DNA from: Hoylesella enoeca JCM 12259
GTDB taxonomy: Bacteria > Bacteroidota > Bacteroidia > Bacteroidales > Bacteroidaceae
Assembly: GCF_000613405.1 (NCBI RefSeq)
Contig: NZ_BAIX01000006.1
Location: 1 to 64,000, forward strand
Length of the DNA stretch: 64,000 nucleotides
Direction of reading: 5' to 3'
Positions 47,713 through 56,769 of the stretch are shown here, one piece after another. The translations under genes and the position numbers were made by a program. The stretch's first letter is position 1. The number at the start of each line of letters is the position of its first letter. The notes beneath the pieces were generated by a model that was not told where the DNA came from, made no database searches, and saw nothing but the letters and a program-made list of their open reading frames with translations.

Positions 47713-49101
47713 TTACTTGGCGCCTCCTCCTAACGCTTGATAAAGATTCACCACAGCCTGCATCTTATTGAAATCATCTGTCACTTTGGCGAGTTCTGCA
47801 TTGAGAAGACTCTGCTGGGCAGTGATCACTTCAAGATAGGTGCTACTCGATTGATTGAGCAATTGCTTGGTATCCTCCACGTTTTGTTTAAGAGTGGCGA
47901 TGCGTTTAGCTTCCAATCGACTCTTCTCTTCGGCCGAATTGTAAACGACGAGCGCATTGCTCACCTCGCTTCCAGCACTCAGAATGGCGTATTGCCACTT
48001 GTTATAAGCCTGCTCATATTGCGCTTTGGCCACTTTAAGTCCTGCAATGATCTGTCCGTGTTGGAATATTGGCTGCACCAAACTACCCACAGCTGACAAC
48101 AACCATTTACCCGGATTAACGATACCCATGCCCGAACTGTTGGTGAATATGCCCGAACCGGAGATCGTTAAGTTAGGATAGAATTTGCCGCGAGCCGTTT
48201 TTACATTATAGAAACACTGCGCCAAAGACATCTCGGCATAGTGAACGTCGGGACGATTATTGAGCATTCGGATACCAATACCCGTCGATAAATTGGTGGG
48301 CAACGACTGATCTTCGAGTTTGCCACGCATAATCGTCTGTGCAGGTTGACCTAACAACAACGAGAGAGAGTTCTCGATTTCGCGGATTTGCCGTTGGAGA
48401 TCCACGCGCTGAGTCTGAACCGAATAGTAATTGGCCTCTGCACTCTGTACACCTGTGGATCGGACACGTCCCAGATCTTTCTGAATCTTCATCAGTTCCC
48501 ATGTATCTTTGGTAAGATTTTCCATGTCTGTGACGATCGCTAATTGTCGGTCGAGCATCAAAAGGGTGTAATACATATTGGCAATACCGCTGATCACATT
48601 AGTTTTGACAACCAACTGATAATCTCGTGTACCCAAAAGCGCCATCTGAGAACTGCGTTTTTGCGAGAGTAGATTGCCGAAAAGATCGATTGACCAACTT
48701 GCTGCGATAGGCAACTGATAGGTTTTCGTGGCCTTGTTCCCATCCCATGAAGCGATCGTTCCTTGCGGAGAGAATGTGAACGAAGGCACAAATGCCAGTC
48801 TCGCTGCTTTGAGTTGGGCTTCTGCCATCTTCACATTGAGGACGGCATTGAGTAAATCTGTGTTGTTGGCCAATCCTCGTTCGATCAGCGTTTGCAGCTG
48901 AGGATCGGTGAAAACCGTGCGCCATGGCATATCGCCGAAGCTCGAAGTGTCGGCCACGGCTAATGTATCGGTAGCCGAAACAGCGTCGCGCACCAATCCG
49001 CGTGCATTGACATCGGGTCGCTCATACTTACCGTAGAGACTCTTACAACCAGTGAACGTCACTGCCGCAAGCCCCAGAATGATTATATTTTTAATCTTCA
49101 T
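47713..49101 (-). CDS. TolC-family outer membrane efflux lipoprotein
   Basis: 462-residue OprM/NodT-like channel of a tripartite pump. Lipobox FTGC after MKIKNIIILGLAAVT. Two repeated helical OEP domains follow, with typical segments PWRTVFTDPQLQTLIERGLA, AASWSIDLFGNL, NRPDVHYAEMSLA and LVQPIFQHGQIIAGLKVAKA. It is the last gene of the adaptor-permease-channel operon and lies 9 bp after the permease. Confidence 0.93.
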   Translation of the reverse strand: MKIKNIIILGLAAVTFTGCKSLYGKYERPDVNARGLVRDAVSATDTLAVADTSSFGDMPWRTVFTDPQLQTLIERGLANNTDLLNAVLNVKMAEAQLKAARLAFVPSFTFSPQGTIASWDGNKATKTYQLPIAASWSIDLFGNLLSQKRSSQMALLGTRDYQLVVKTNVISGIANMYYTLLMLDRQLAIVTDMENLTKDTWELMKIQKDLGRVRSTGVQSAEANYYSVQTQRVDLQRQIREIENSLSLLLGQPAQTIMRGKLEDQSLPTNLSTGIGIRMLNNRPDVHYAEMSLAQCFYNVKTARGKFYPNLTISGSGIFTNSSGMGIVNPGKWLLSAVGSLVQPIFQHGQIIAGLKVAKAQYEQAYNKWQYAILSAGSEVSNALVVYNSAEEKSRLEAKRIATLKQNVEDTKQLLNQSSSTYLEVITAQQSLLNAELAKVTDDFNKMQAVVNLYQALGGGAK

Positions 49102-49110
49102 AACCTTATC

Positions 49111-52100
49111 TTATTCATCCATTTTATATTCGATCGGCTTGCGTTTGAACGGTTGTAACTCACGAGCCACCTCGGGATTCTCTTCATCTTCAAAGGTAAT
49201 CGGCTTGATTCGCTCTTGCAAATGCTCGAAAATCACAAAGAGAGTAGGTACAATCATAATCTGGCAAAGCATTCCAATGAGCATTCCTCCAATAGCAGCG
49301 GCACCCAAAGTCATGTTTCCGTTGTAACCGACACCTGTCGGAATCAACATCGGTGATAGCCCAATGATCATTGCCAAAGATGTCATCAAGATCGGACGAA
49401 GTCGTGCTCCAGCTCCCAAAATGGCCGACCAAGACACTGCCATACCTGTACGCCGCCGTTCAAGAGCGAACTCTACGATCAAGATTGCATTCTTGGCAAG
49501 TAATCCGATGAGCATAATCAGCGCGATCTGCATATAAATGTCATTGTTTCTACCGAAGAGTTGCGTAAAGAGGAACGCTCCGGCGAGTCCGAACGGAATA
49601 GAAAGAATGACAGAAAGTGGCAACAAATAGCTCTCGTATTGTGCACTCAGAATGAGGTAAACGAATGTGAGACAAAGCGCAAAAATCATCATTGTCGAAT
49701 TGCTCGACTCCTGTTCGGATCGCGTCAAACCTGAAAAATCATAGGTATAACCCTGCGGAAGCGTCGTCTTTGCAACCTCGGCCATTGCTTGAATGGCATC
49801 ACCCGTTGAGTAACCGTCAGCTGCACTGGCATTCACATTAATGGAAGTGAAGAGGTTGAAACGATTGATGTCTTGCGGACCGAACACTTTTTTCAGCGTC
49901 ACATACTCGTTAATAGGAGCCATTCCAGCATTAGTGCGCACGTAAATATTATTTAGACTCTTGATATCCGTGCGTGCGCTGGGCGCAGCTTGAATGTAAA
50001 CGCGGTACAGTTTACCGTAAGCATTGAAGTTAGAAGCATAAAGTCCGCCGAAATAACCTTGCATTGTGGAGAGCACTACACTTGGAGCAATGCCGCTCTG
50101 TTTGCATTTTGCCACGTCGACATCCATCATATACTGTGGATAATTAGAGTTGTACGTGGTCATCGCATTGCTAATCTCAGGTCGTTTGTTCAACTCTGCC
50201 AGGAAGTTTTGCGTAATCTTGAAGAACTTATCCACATCACCGCCGGTGCGATCCTGCATTGAAAAGGTCAAACCATTGGTCAAAGAGTAACCCATTACCA
50301 TAGGAGGCTGGAAGGCTAAAACCTGTGCTCCCTTGATAGCTGCGGTCTGTTTATAGATCATTCCGAGTACCATCATCGAGCCCTCGTTATGCACGCCGAT
50401 ATACTTCAACGGTCCTTCATCTTTGTTTCGTTCCTCAAACGGTTTGAGTTTCAGAACAAATGTACCTTGATTGGAGCCTTGTCCGGCAATGAAGTTATAA
50501 CCGGTGATTCGCGTACGACCGTCGATGGCCGGGTTGGTAGCTAACATCGCGTCTACCTGATCCATTACCTGACTCGTCTTTTCGAGACTGGTCCCCGGCG
50601 GAGTAGATACCGTTACGAAGAGCGTTCCGGTGTCTTCGTCGGGCACAAGACCCGTTTTCGTGTTCATTGCAGTGATTCCCAGCACAGCAATACCTATCAA
50701 CACAGCCACGCCTGCAATAATCGGACGCTCTACAATACGCCGAACACCCACCTTATATTTATTCAACACCTTATCATATGTGGCGTTGAAGCTCGCGTGA
50801 AAACGGTCGATCATCGACATTTTACGCTCGCTTCCGTCTTCGTTTTTCGGTTTCAGCAAGATGGCACACAATGCCGGAGAAAGCGTTAAAGCGTTAACAG
50901 CCGAGATCACAATGGCTATAGCATCGTGATACCAAATTCTTTGTAGAACGTTCCGGATGTTCCGCCAAGGAAAGAGACAGGAATGAACACCGCAGACATC
51001 ACCAATGTAATGGAGATAATGGCTCCGGAGATCTCACTCATTGCATCAATGGATGCCGTTTTGGCCGACTTATAGCCAAGATCCAACTTCGCGTGAACAG
51101 CCTCGACGACCACAATCGCATCGTCGACAACGATGGCTATGGCCAGCACTAACGCCGCAAGAGTCAGCAAATTGAGTGAGAACCCGAATACATAGAGGAA
51201 AAAGAATGTACCGACAAGCGACACAGGCACCGCGATTAATGGTATCAACGTCGACCGGAAATCCTGCAAGAAGATGTAAACGACGATAAACACGAGGATG
51301 AAAGCCTCGACCAGCGTCTTTACAAGGTCATTGATTGAGGCATAAAGGAACTCCGTTACGTCTTGCATGGCCTTGAATTCCAAGCCTGGTGGCAGTGACT
51401 TCTCCTGTTCAGCCAATACTTTCTTGATGTCATTGACAATTTGTGTGGCATTAGAACCAGCCGTTTGAGTGACCATCATCATCACAGACGGCTTGCCATT
51501 AAGACTCTGTCGCACTGCATAATACAATGCGCCCATCTCCACTCGGGCCACATCTTTCACTCGAATGGTCTGACCATTATCGTCGGTAGATATGATCATA
51601 TTGCCGAACTCTTCCGGAGTTTGAAGCCTTCCTCTATATTTGATGGCATATTCGTATTGATTCTGGCTTTGCTCTCCAAACTTTCCTGGAGCAGCTTCGA
51701 TGTTTTGCTGTGCGAGAACACCTGCAATATCCGACGGAACCAAGTTGTGTTGCTTCATCTTGATGGGGTCAAGCCACAAGCGCATCGTGTATGTCTTGGC
51801 TCCCATTGCTTCACAATCACCCACGCCGTTGACGCGTTTGATAGCCGGAATCACATTAATTGTTGCATAGTTGGAGAGGAATTGCTCATCATAACGCGTA
51901 CTATCGCCGATCAAAGCAAATAAAAGCACGGTGGAAGTCTGGCGTTTTTGCACGCTCACACCACCCTGCGTAACCTCTGCCGGAAGCAGAGAACTGGCTT
52001 GGGTCACACGGTTTTGCACATTGACTTGCGCCATATCGGCGTTCATTCCTTGTTTGAAATAAATCGTTATGCTGCCTGAGCCATCATTAGTAGCCGAAGA

Positions 52101-52340
52101 TGTCATATAAGTCATACCTTCCACACCATTGATTTGCTCTTCAAGCGGCGTCACAACGGAGTTTAACACTGTTTGAGCACTGGCTCCTGGATAGTAGGCA
52201 CGCACCATAACAGTAGGTGGGGCGATGTTAGGATACTGCTCAATGGGCAGCGACACCAACCCGATAAGCCCCAAGATGACGATCAATATCGATATGACCG
52301 TCGACAACACGGGGCGATTGATGAAATTATCAAGTTTCAT
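49111..52340 (-). pseudogene. RND (AcrB/HAE1) efflux permease, split by one missing base
   Basis: Inner-membrane proton-drug antiporter. The first part (52,340 to 50,916) carries NRPVLSTVISILIVILGLIG, the porter domains and helix 4 with the proton-relay acids (AIAIVVDDAIVVVEAVHAKL). It stops at FGITML. The second part (from about 50,922 to 49,111) continues with SAVNALTLSPALCAILLKP and the second porter/membrane half. One base restored beside 50,922 (ATG-GCT) gives about 1,075 residues, the usual size. Adaptor and channel genes flank it, so the pump is probably functional in the organism. Confidence 0.88.
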
Positions 52341-52410
52341 TTGCGTTTATTTTAGATATAATCAGCTTACGCACACAGCATCAGTCGCTGTTGCGCCAAG
52401 CCTTTCCGAC

Positions 52411-53604
52411 TTATTTCCCGAAATCTTTTTTCAGTTTATTCAAGTCTCCTTGGTCTGCTCCCATTTGTGCCGTTTTTTTTAATTTCTCGGCATATTGCGC
52501 TTCGGTGAGTGGTTTAATCGCCATTCCATCGGTCAGAGACGACGTGCCCTTAACCACAAAACGGTCACCCACTTTCAGCCCGGCAGTAATCACATAGTTC
52601 ACTCCGTCATCATTAGGATCCACTTTCACCTCCGTATATTTCACCTTTCCATCAGGACCAACGACATAAACGAAATAACGATCCTGCACTTGTGTCACAG
52701 CTTCCTGCGGCACAACGATCGCAGCATTATTGGTATGCGGCACAATGATTGCGCCCGACGAACCGCTCTTCAACAGATGCTTAGGGTTATCGAAACGTGC
52801 AATCATCGAGGTGGAACCGGTCGACGGATCGATCACGCCGCTCATTTTGGTCACTCGTCCGGGGTGATCATAGATCGTTCCATCGGCCAATTGCAGTTTC
52901 ACAACAGGCATCCGCGCGATCGCCGCACTTACACTACCATCGGCTTTGGTCATATCCAAGACATCCTTTTCAGTCATAGAGAAATACACTTCCACCGCAC
53001 TCGCATTCGAAACGGTGGTCAGTGCGTCGGGACTTGATGCACTGACAAGGGCGCCCACTTTGTAAGGCAGACTCCCGATTACGCCACTCGTGGGACTCTT
53101 GATATAACAGAAGCCCAGCGTTTCCTTAGCCGAAGCCAACGATGCCTGTGCTTGTGCCAATGCCGCCCGTGCACTCTCATAGGTGTTTTGAGCCGATTGC
53201 AGTTCGTATTGACCAATCACTTTGTTTTTGAATAATTGCTGGCTGTTGTCATAAGTCAACTTCGCTGTGCCGAGTTGAGCTCGTGCCGTGTTCACCGCAG
53301 CAGATGCTTGACGCACCGCAGCTTGGTAAGTGGCATTATCAATGACAAACAACAATTGCCCGGCATTGACACGCTGACCTTCGCGGACACATATCTTCGT
53401 GATAAATCCGGATATTTTCGGCCGAATCTCTACGTCCTGCACACCTTTGATTGTAGCCGGATACGTGGTTTGCGAAGCGGCATCCTGCGCTTCGACTGTG
53501 CGCACCGGATACTCGTTATCGCTCAAATTCATACCGCCTCTATTGCCGCACGAAATCATCAAAGCAGCCAAGGCGCCGATCAAAAACGACTTGTTTAGTT
53601 CCAT
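52411..53604 (-). CDS. RND pump periplasmic adaptor (membrane fusion protein)
   Basis: 397-residue AcrA/HlyD-type lipoprotein (lipobox ISCG at about 20). The lipoyl domain segments (VEIRPKISGFITKICVREGQ, then YIKSPTSGVIGSLPYKVGAL) flank a coiled-coil hairpin (about 95-160). A beta barrel and membrane-proximal domain follow (VTKMSGVIDPSTGSTSMIARF ... VVPQEAVTQVQDRYFVYVVG). First gene of the pump operon; a -7 box is at 53,703-53,710 on the complement. No linked TetR or AraC regulator is present. Confidence 0.94.
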   Translation of the reverse strand: MELNKSFLIGALAALMISCGNRGGMNLSDNEYPVRTVEAQDAASQTTYPATIKGVQDVEIRPKISGFITKICVREGQRVNAGQLLFVIDNATYQAAVRQASAAVNTARAQLGTAKLTYDNSQQLFKNKVIGQYELQSAQNTYESARAALAQAQASLASAKETLGFCYIKSPTSGVIGSLPYKVGALVSASSPDALTTVSNASAVEVYFSMTEKDVLDMTKADGSVSAAIARMPVVKLQLADGTIYDHPGRVTKMSGVIDPSTGSTSMIARFDNPKHLLKSGSSGAIIVPHTNNAAIVVPQEAVTQVQDRYFVYVVGPDGKVKYTEVKVDPNDDGVNYVITAGLKVGDRFVVKGTSSLTDGMAIKPLTEAQYAEKLKKTAQMGADQGDLNKLKKDFGK

Positions 53605-53702
53605 ACCTTATTATATTATATATTCAAATTTTCCGTCTCACTTGCAGTGTTACCTGAATACACCTTTCAGAAAACCAAAAACAATTATCAAGTTTCCGTT
53701 CG

Positions 53703-53710
53703 CAAAGATA
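53703..53710 (-). promoter_or_regulatory. -7 box of the efflux operon
   Basis: Complement reads TATCTTTG, 99 bp before the adaptor ATG. Confidence 0.5.
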
Positions 53711-53949
53711 CGAATAATCACCACACGCTGTTACACCTCATTTTTTCTTTTAACAATAATTATTGAGGATGGGAAACGAAATTACGAAAAAGCGGAATAC
53801 AACTGAGCTTCTCGCTACAAGCGACTCTTTCTGAACTGAATATAAGCTGCATACAAACGCCTTTGCAACTAACGGTCAATTGCGCTGCAACTAACGGTTT
53901 TTCGTACGCCAACGAAGCCTTTTTCGCAACGCGAAAAGAGCTATTTTGC
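53711..53949. other. Spacer with dispersed repeats
   Basis: Contains TTTGCAACTAACGGTCAA and GCGCTGCAACTAACGG (about 53,861-53,900), members of the dispersed family. No gene was recognised. Confidence 0.5.
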
Positions 53950-54037
53950 ATGGCGCGGAGAATTAAAAAGAATGGCGCGGAGAAATAAAAAGATTTGCGC
54001 AGAGAAATAAAAAGATTTGCGCAGAGAAATAAAAAGA
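53950..54037. repeat. 22-nt tandem repeat, four copies
   Basis: Four units of 22 nt (53,950; 53,972; 53,994; 54,016) with core GCGCRGAGAAATAAAAAGA. The array ends 7 bp before the stop codon of the tRNA nucleotidyltransferase gene. No terminator hairpin is visible in it. Confidence 0.85.
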
Positions 54038-54044
54038 ATGGTGA

Positions 54045-55481
54045 TCAGTTACCACCAACGAGTCCCATTTGCTTCGCTTTTTTCATCAAAAGTTCCATCA
54101 GCGGGGCGCGTTCATTGGCCACCCGATTGTCAAGAACGGCATCTTTGAGCGTCTGTTTCAATGTTCCCACTTCGCGACAAGGGGGTAAATGAAACATCTC
54201 CATGATCTCGTTGCCATCGATGCAGGGCTGAAGCAAACGCTTGTAATCGCGCTCTTTGAGATCAGACAACTTGCTGCGGACAATACGGAAATTATCGAGA
54301 AAACGCTGCTTCCGCACCTGACTCTTGCTCGTTATATCGGCCTCGCAAAGCGTCATCAGGTCGTCAATGTCATCGCCGGCATCGTTCATCAACCTGCGCA
54401 CGGCACTGTCGGTCACCACATCATCGGCAATCACAATGGGACGCATGTGCAAATCCACCAGCTTTTGCACGTATTTCATCTTCGAATCCATCGGAAACTT
54501 CAATCGTCTGAATATCTCCGGCACCATCTTCGCGCCCAAATAATTGTGGTTATGAAATGTCCAACCCGCCGCATTGTCCCACCGTTTGCTCTTCGGTTTG
54601 CCTATATCGTGAAACATGGCAGCCCAACGCAACCAGAGATTATCCGTCTTCCGACTGATGTTATCCACCACTTCGAGCGTGTGATAAAAGTTATTCTTAT
54701 GCGATTTCCCATTTCGTGTCTCCACGATATCGAGCTTCACAAGTTCCGGAAGAATCAGATTGAGCAGCCCGCAACGATACAATTCGTAGAAACCGCGGCT
54801 GGGTTGATCGGTCATCATAATCTTATTGAGTTCGTCGGCAACGCGTTCGCCGCTGACGATCCGAATGCGATCAGCATTGCGTTCGAGTGATTCGAAAGTC
54901 TCTTCGTGGATGAAAAAGCGCAACTGAGCAGCAAAACGCACACAGCGAAGCATGCGCAGTGGGTCGTCGCTAAAAGTGATGTCGGGATCGAGCGGTGTGC
55001 GAATCAGTCCGTCTTCCATATCGGCCAACCCGTCAAAAGGATCGACCAACTCTCCGAATCGGTCTTTATTTAAACATACAGCCAATGCATTGATGGTGAA
55101 ATCTCGGCGATTTTGATCGTCCTCCAACGTTCCGTCTTCCACGATCGGTTTGCGGGAATCATGACTGTAACTCTCTTTTCGTGCACCGACAAACTCCACT
55201 TCAATATCCTTGTATTTCACTTGCGCCGTACCAAAATTGCGAAACACGGAGATATGTGCCCGCTTCCCGAGTCGCTGTTTCAGCACATCGGCCACCTGAA
55301 TACCACTTCCCACCACCACCACATCAATGTCATTGGAAGCGCGTTCGAGAAAAAGGTCGCGCACATAACCGCCAACGACATAACAATCCAGCCCTAACGA
55401 ATCGGCTGCTTCGGATATTTGGTGGAAGATTTCTTGATCAAGCAACTTGGCCAAATCGGCATCTGTGAGATTTCTCATCAT
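54045..55481 (-). CDS. cca: CCA tRNA nucleotidyltransferase with HD domain
   Basis: About 478-residue class II nucleotidyltransferase that builds or repairs the CCA end of tRNAs. The head has VVGGYVRDLFLERASNDIDV with the two catalytic acids, and RRDFTINALAV. The template region includes DDPLRMLRCVRFAAQL. The body carries an HD motif (AAMFHDIGKP) in a phosphohydrolase-like tail. A related poly(A) polymerase activity cannot be excluded by sequence alone. A -7 box at 55,497-55,504 (complement) lies 16 bp upstream of the start. Confidence 0.9.
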   Translation of the reverse strand: MMRNLTDADLAKLLDQEIFHQISEAADSLGLDCYVVGGYVRDLFLERASNDIDVVVVGSGIQVADVLKQRLGKRAHISVFRNFGTAQVKYKDIEVEFVGARKESYSHDSRKPIVEDGTLEDDQNRRDFTINALAVCLNKDRFGELVDPFDGLADMEDGLIRTPLDPDITFSDDPLRMLRCVRFAAQLRFFIHEETFESLERNADRIRIVSGERVADELNKIMMTDQPSRGFYELYRCGLLNLILPELVKLDIVETRNGKSHKNNFYHTLEVVDNISRKTDNLWLRWAAMFHDIGKPKSKRWDNAAGWTFHNHNYLGAKMVPEIFRRLKFPMDSKMKYVQKLVDLHMRPIVIADDVVTDSAVRRLMNDAGDDIDDLMTLCEADITSKSQVRKQRFLDNFRIVRSKLSDLKERDYKRLLQPCIDGNEIMEMFHLPPCREVGTLKQTLKDAVLDNRVANERAPLMELLMKKAKQMGLVGGN

Positions 55482-55496
55482 CGTTTAATTTGGCTG

Positions 55497-55504
55497 CAAA
55501 ATTA
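55497..55504 (-). promoter_or_regulatory. -7 box of cca
   Basis: Complement reads TAATTTTG, 16 bp before the ATG at 55,481. Confidence 0.6.
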
Positions 55505-55593
55505 CGACAAATCAATTGAAAAGCAAAACCCACCTTGCAGATTACCCCCCCCATTATTTCGACAAATGGGTTCCGGGAAATATCCCATTCTAC

Positions 55594-55646
55594 TTTCTTT
55601 CTAATTCTTTCCAATTCTTCAAACATTGGAAAGAATTGGAAAGAAA
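55594..55646. repeat. 21-bp inverted repeat
   Basis: TTTCTTTCTAATTCTTTCCAA (55,594-55,614) and TTGGAAAGAATTGGAAAGAAA (55,626-55,646) pair with one mismatch around an 11-nt loop. It lies between the cca promoter and the terminator of DUF6261 gene 3 and is A/T-rich. Confidence 0.75.
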
Positions 55647-55708
55647 TGATGTCATATCTCAGCCATTGAGTCCTGACATAAGAATTGGTAAGTAATGAGA
55701 GAAAAGAA

Positions 55709-55747
55709 AAGAACAAAAGAATGGCGAGTTACAGACAACCCGCCATT
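55709..55747 (-). terminator. Terminator of DUF6261 gene 3
   Basis: AATGGCG-a-GTT (55,720-55,730) pairs with AAC-c-CGCCATT (55,737-55,747). On the complement it is followed by CTTTTGTTCTTTTC. Confidence 0.7.
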
Positions 55748-55770
55748 TTAAATCATCATTGCGCACAAAG

Positions 55771-56511
55771 TCACCTTGTTAACTCGTCCCCTCGTCTACT
55801 TTGCTGTGCCCAACTTTCGTTATGGCTGGCTTTAAATTCGGCAGTGATTTTGTTCATGCCGTCCACGAGTGTGGCGATCATTTGCTTGTCGTCGTCGGCT
55901 GTGGCGAACAGATATGCGGCTTGGATATATTGGCATACCACTTCGAATGCTTCGTCTGTCTGCGGGCGAACCACTCGCGACGGCGGCAACTGGTTCGCCA
56001 CGGCATCGGCCCGGCGCTGCCCGCGCAACTGTTCGTAAGCGTCGTTCACCGTGCGAAGTTCGTTAATCACCATCGTCAGGCCCAGCGCCGCAACCTCTGC
56101 GCCATGTTTGCCCAAATCCATCAGCAAACCAGCCACATGTGCGCTTTCCACTTCGAACGCCTCGCCCTGGATTCCGGTGTACGGGTGCATGGCGACATCG
56201 AGCACCTCGGCTGCTTCGCGAAGCACTTTTACGGGCGACTTCTTCTGCGCTTTCACGATGCCGAACAAGTTCGACAGCAGTCCGTCCCGCTCTTTGTCTT
56301 TGTCGATCAATCGCTGGCTGAGCACCGATGCAGCAGCCTCTTTATTGATCTCCACTTCGAGCAAAATTTTGCTGTACCACTCGTTCATCACCTCGGCCGG
56401 CATGTGCAGCTTCGCTTGATCGGCTGCGTGCACCAACTCATGCTGTTTGCGATGAAACTGCGCGTGTCGTGCGTTGTTGAACTGAGAAACGTAGCTCACA
56501 TTGATCTTCAT
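55771..56511 (-). CDS. DUF6261-family protein 3
   Basis: 246-residue helical protein of the same family as 25,140-26,128 and 35,874-36,794, but shorter at the C-terminus. The start MKINVSYVSQFNNARHAQF gives the shared N-x-x-H-x-x-F pattern; an ATG four codons upstream (56,523) is possible. The segment ILLEVEINKEAAASVLSQRL and the middle VLDVAMHPYTGIQGEAF fit the family layout (VMKAYPDVAASNYDKETGLI in gene 2). No signal peptide. It closes cassette 3 behind a six-copy 41-nt array. Function is unknown. Confidence 0.78.
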   Translation of the reverse strand: MKINVSYVSQFNNARHAQFHRKQHELVHAADQAKLHMPAEVMNEWYSKILLEVEINKEAAASVLSQRLIDKDKERDGLLSNLFGIVKAQKKSPVKVLREAAEVLDVAMHPYTGIQGEAFEVESAHVAGLLMDLGKHGAEVAALGLTMVINELRTVNDAYEQLRGQRRADAVANQLPPSRVVRPQTDEAFEVVCQYIQAAYLFATADDDKQMIATLVDGMNKITAEFKASHNESWAQQSRRGDELTR

Positions 56512-56530
56512 AATTGTTTTCATCGTCGTA

Positions 56531-56769
56531 ATAATTTATTTTACATGGAAAAATATTCTTTTGATGCCGTCATCATTTATTTGGGGTTCTCGGGCGTGTT
56601 TTTGGCCTTACAATAAATTATTTCGGGGCCAAAGGAATTGCTTTAGCCCCGAAATAATTTATTTTTCCGCCCAACGAGCGTTTGTGGTGCTGTCATAATT
56701 TATTCTCACGCCAAAAATGCTTTTTAGCCCTCGCAATAATTTATTCCGCTCCATCGTCAATTAATATCG
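56531..56769 (-). repeat. Phased 41-nt array, six copies, before DUF6261 gene 3
   Basis: A 10-bp motif ATAATTTATT (with single changes) occurs at 56,531, 56,572, 56,613, 56,654, 56,695 and 56,736, each exactly 41 nt from the next. The 31 nt between copies are mostly different, but several contain a small dyad such as CGGGGC ... GCCCCG. The array spans the whole gap between lipoprotein 3 and the DUF6261 gene. Confidence 0.88.

Noticed and set aside
56531..56769. CRISPR array with short repeats
   Set aside because: The constant part is only about 10 bp, A/T-rich and imperfect, far below CRISPR repeat length; no leader or cas gene is present.
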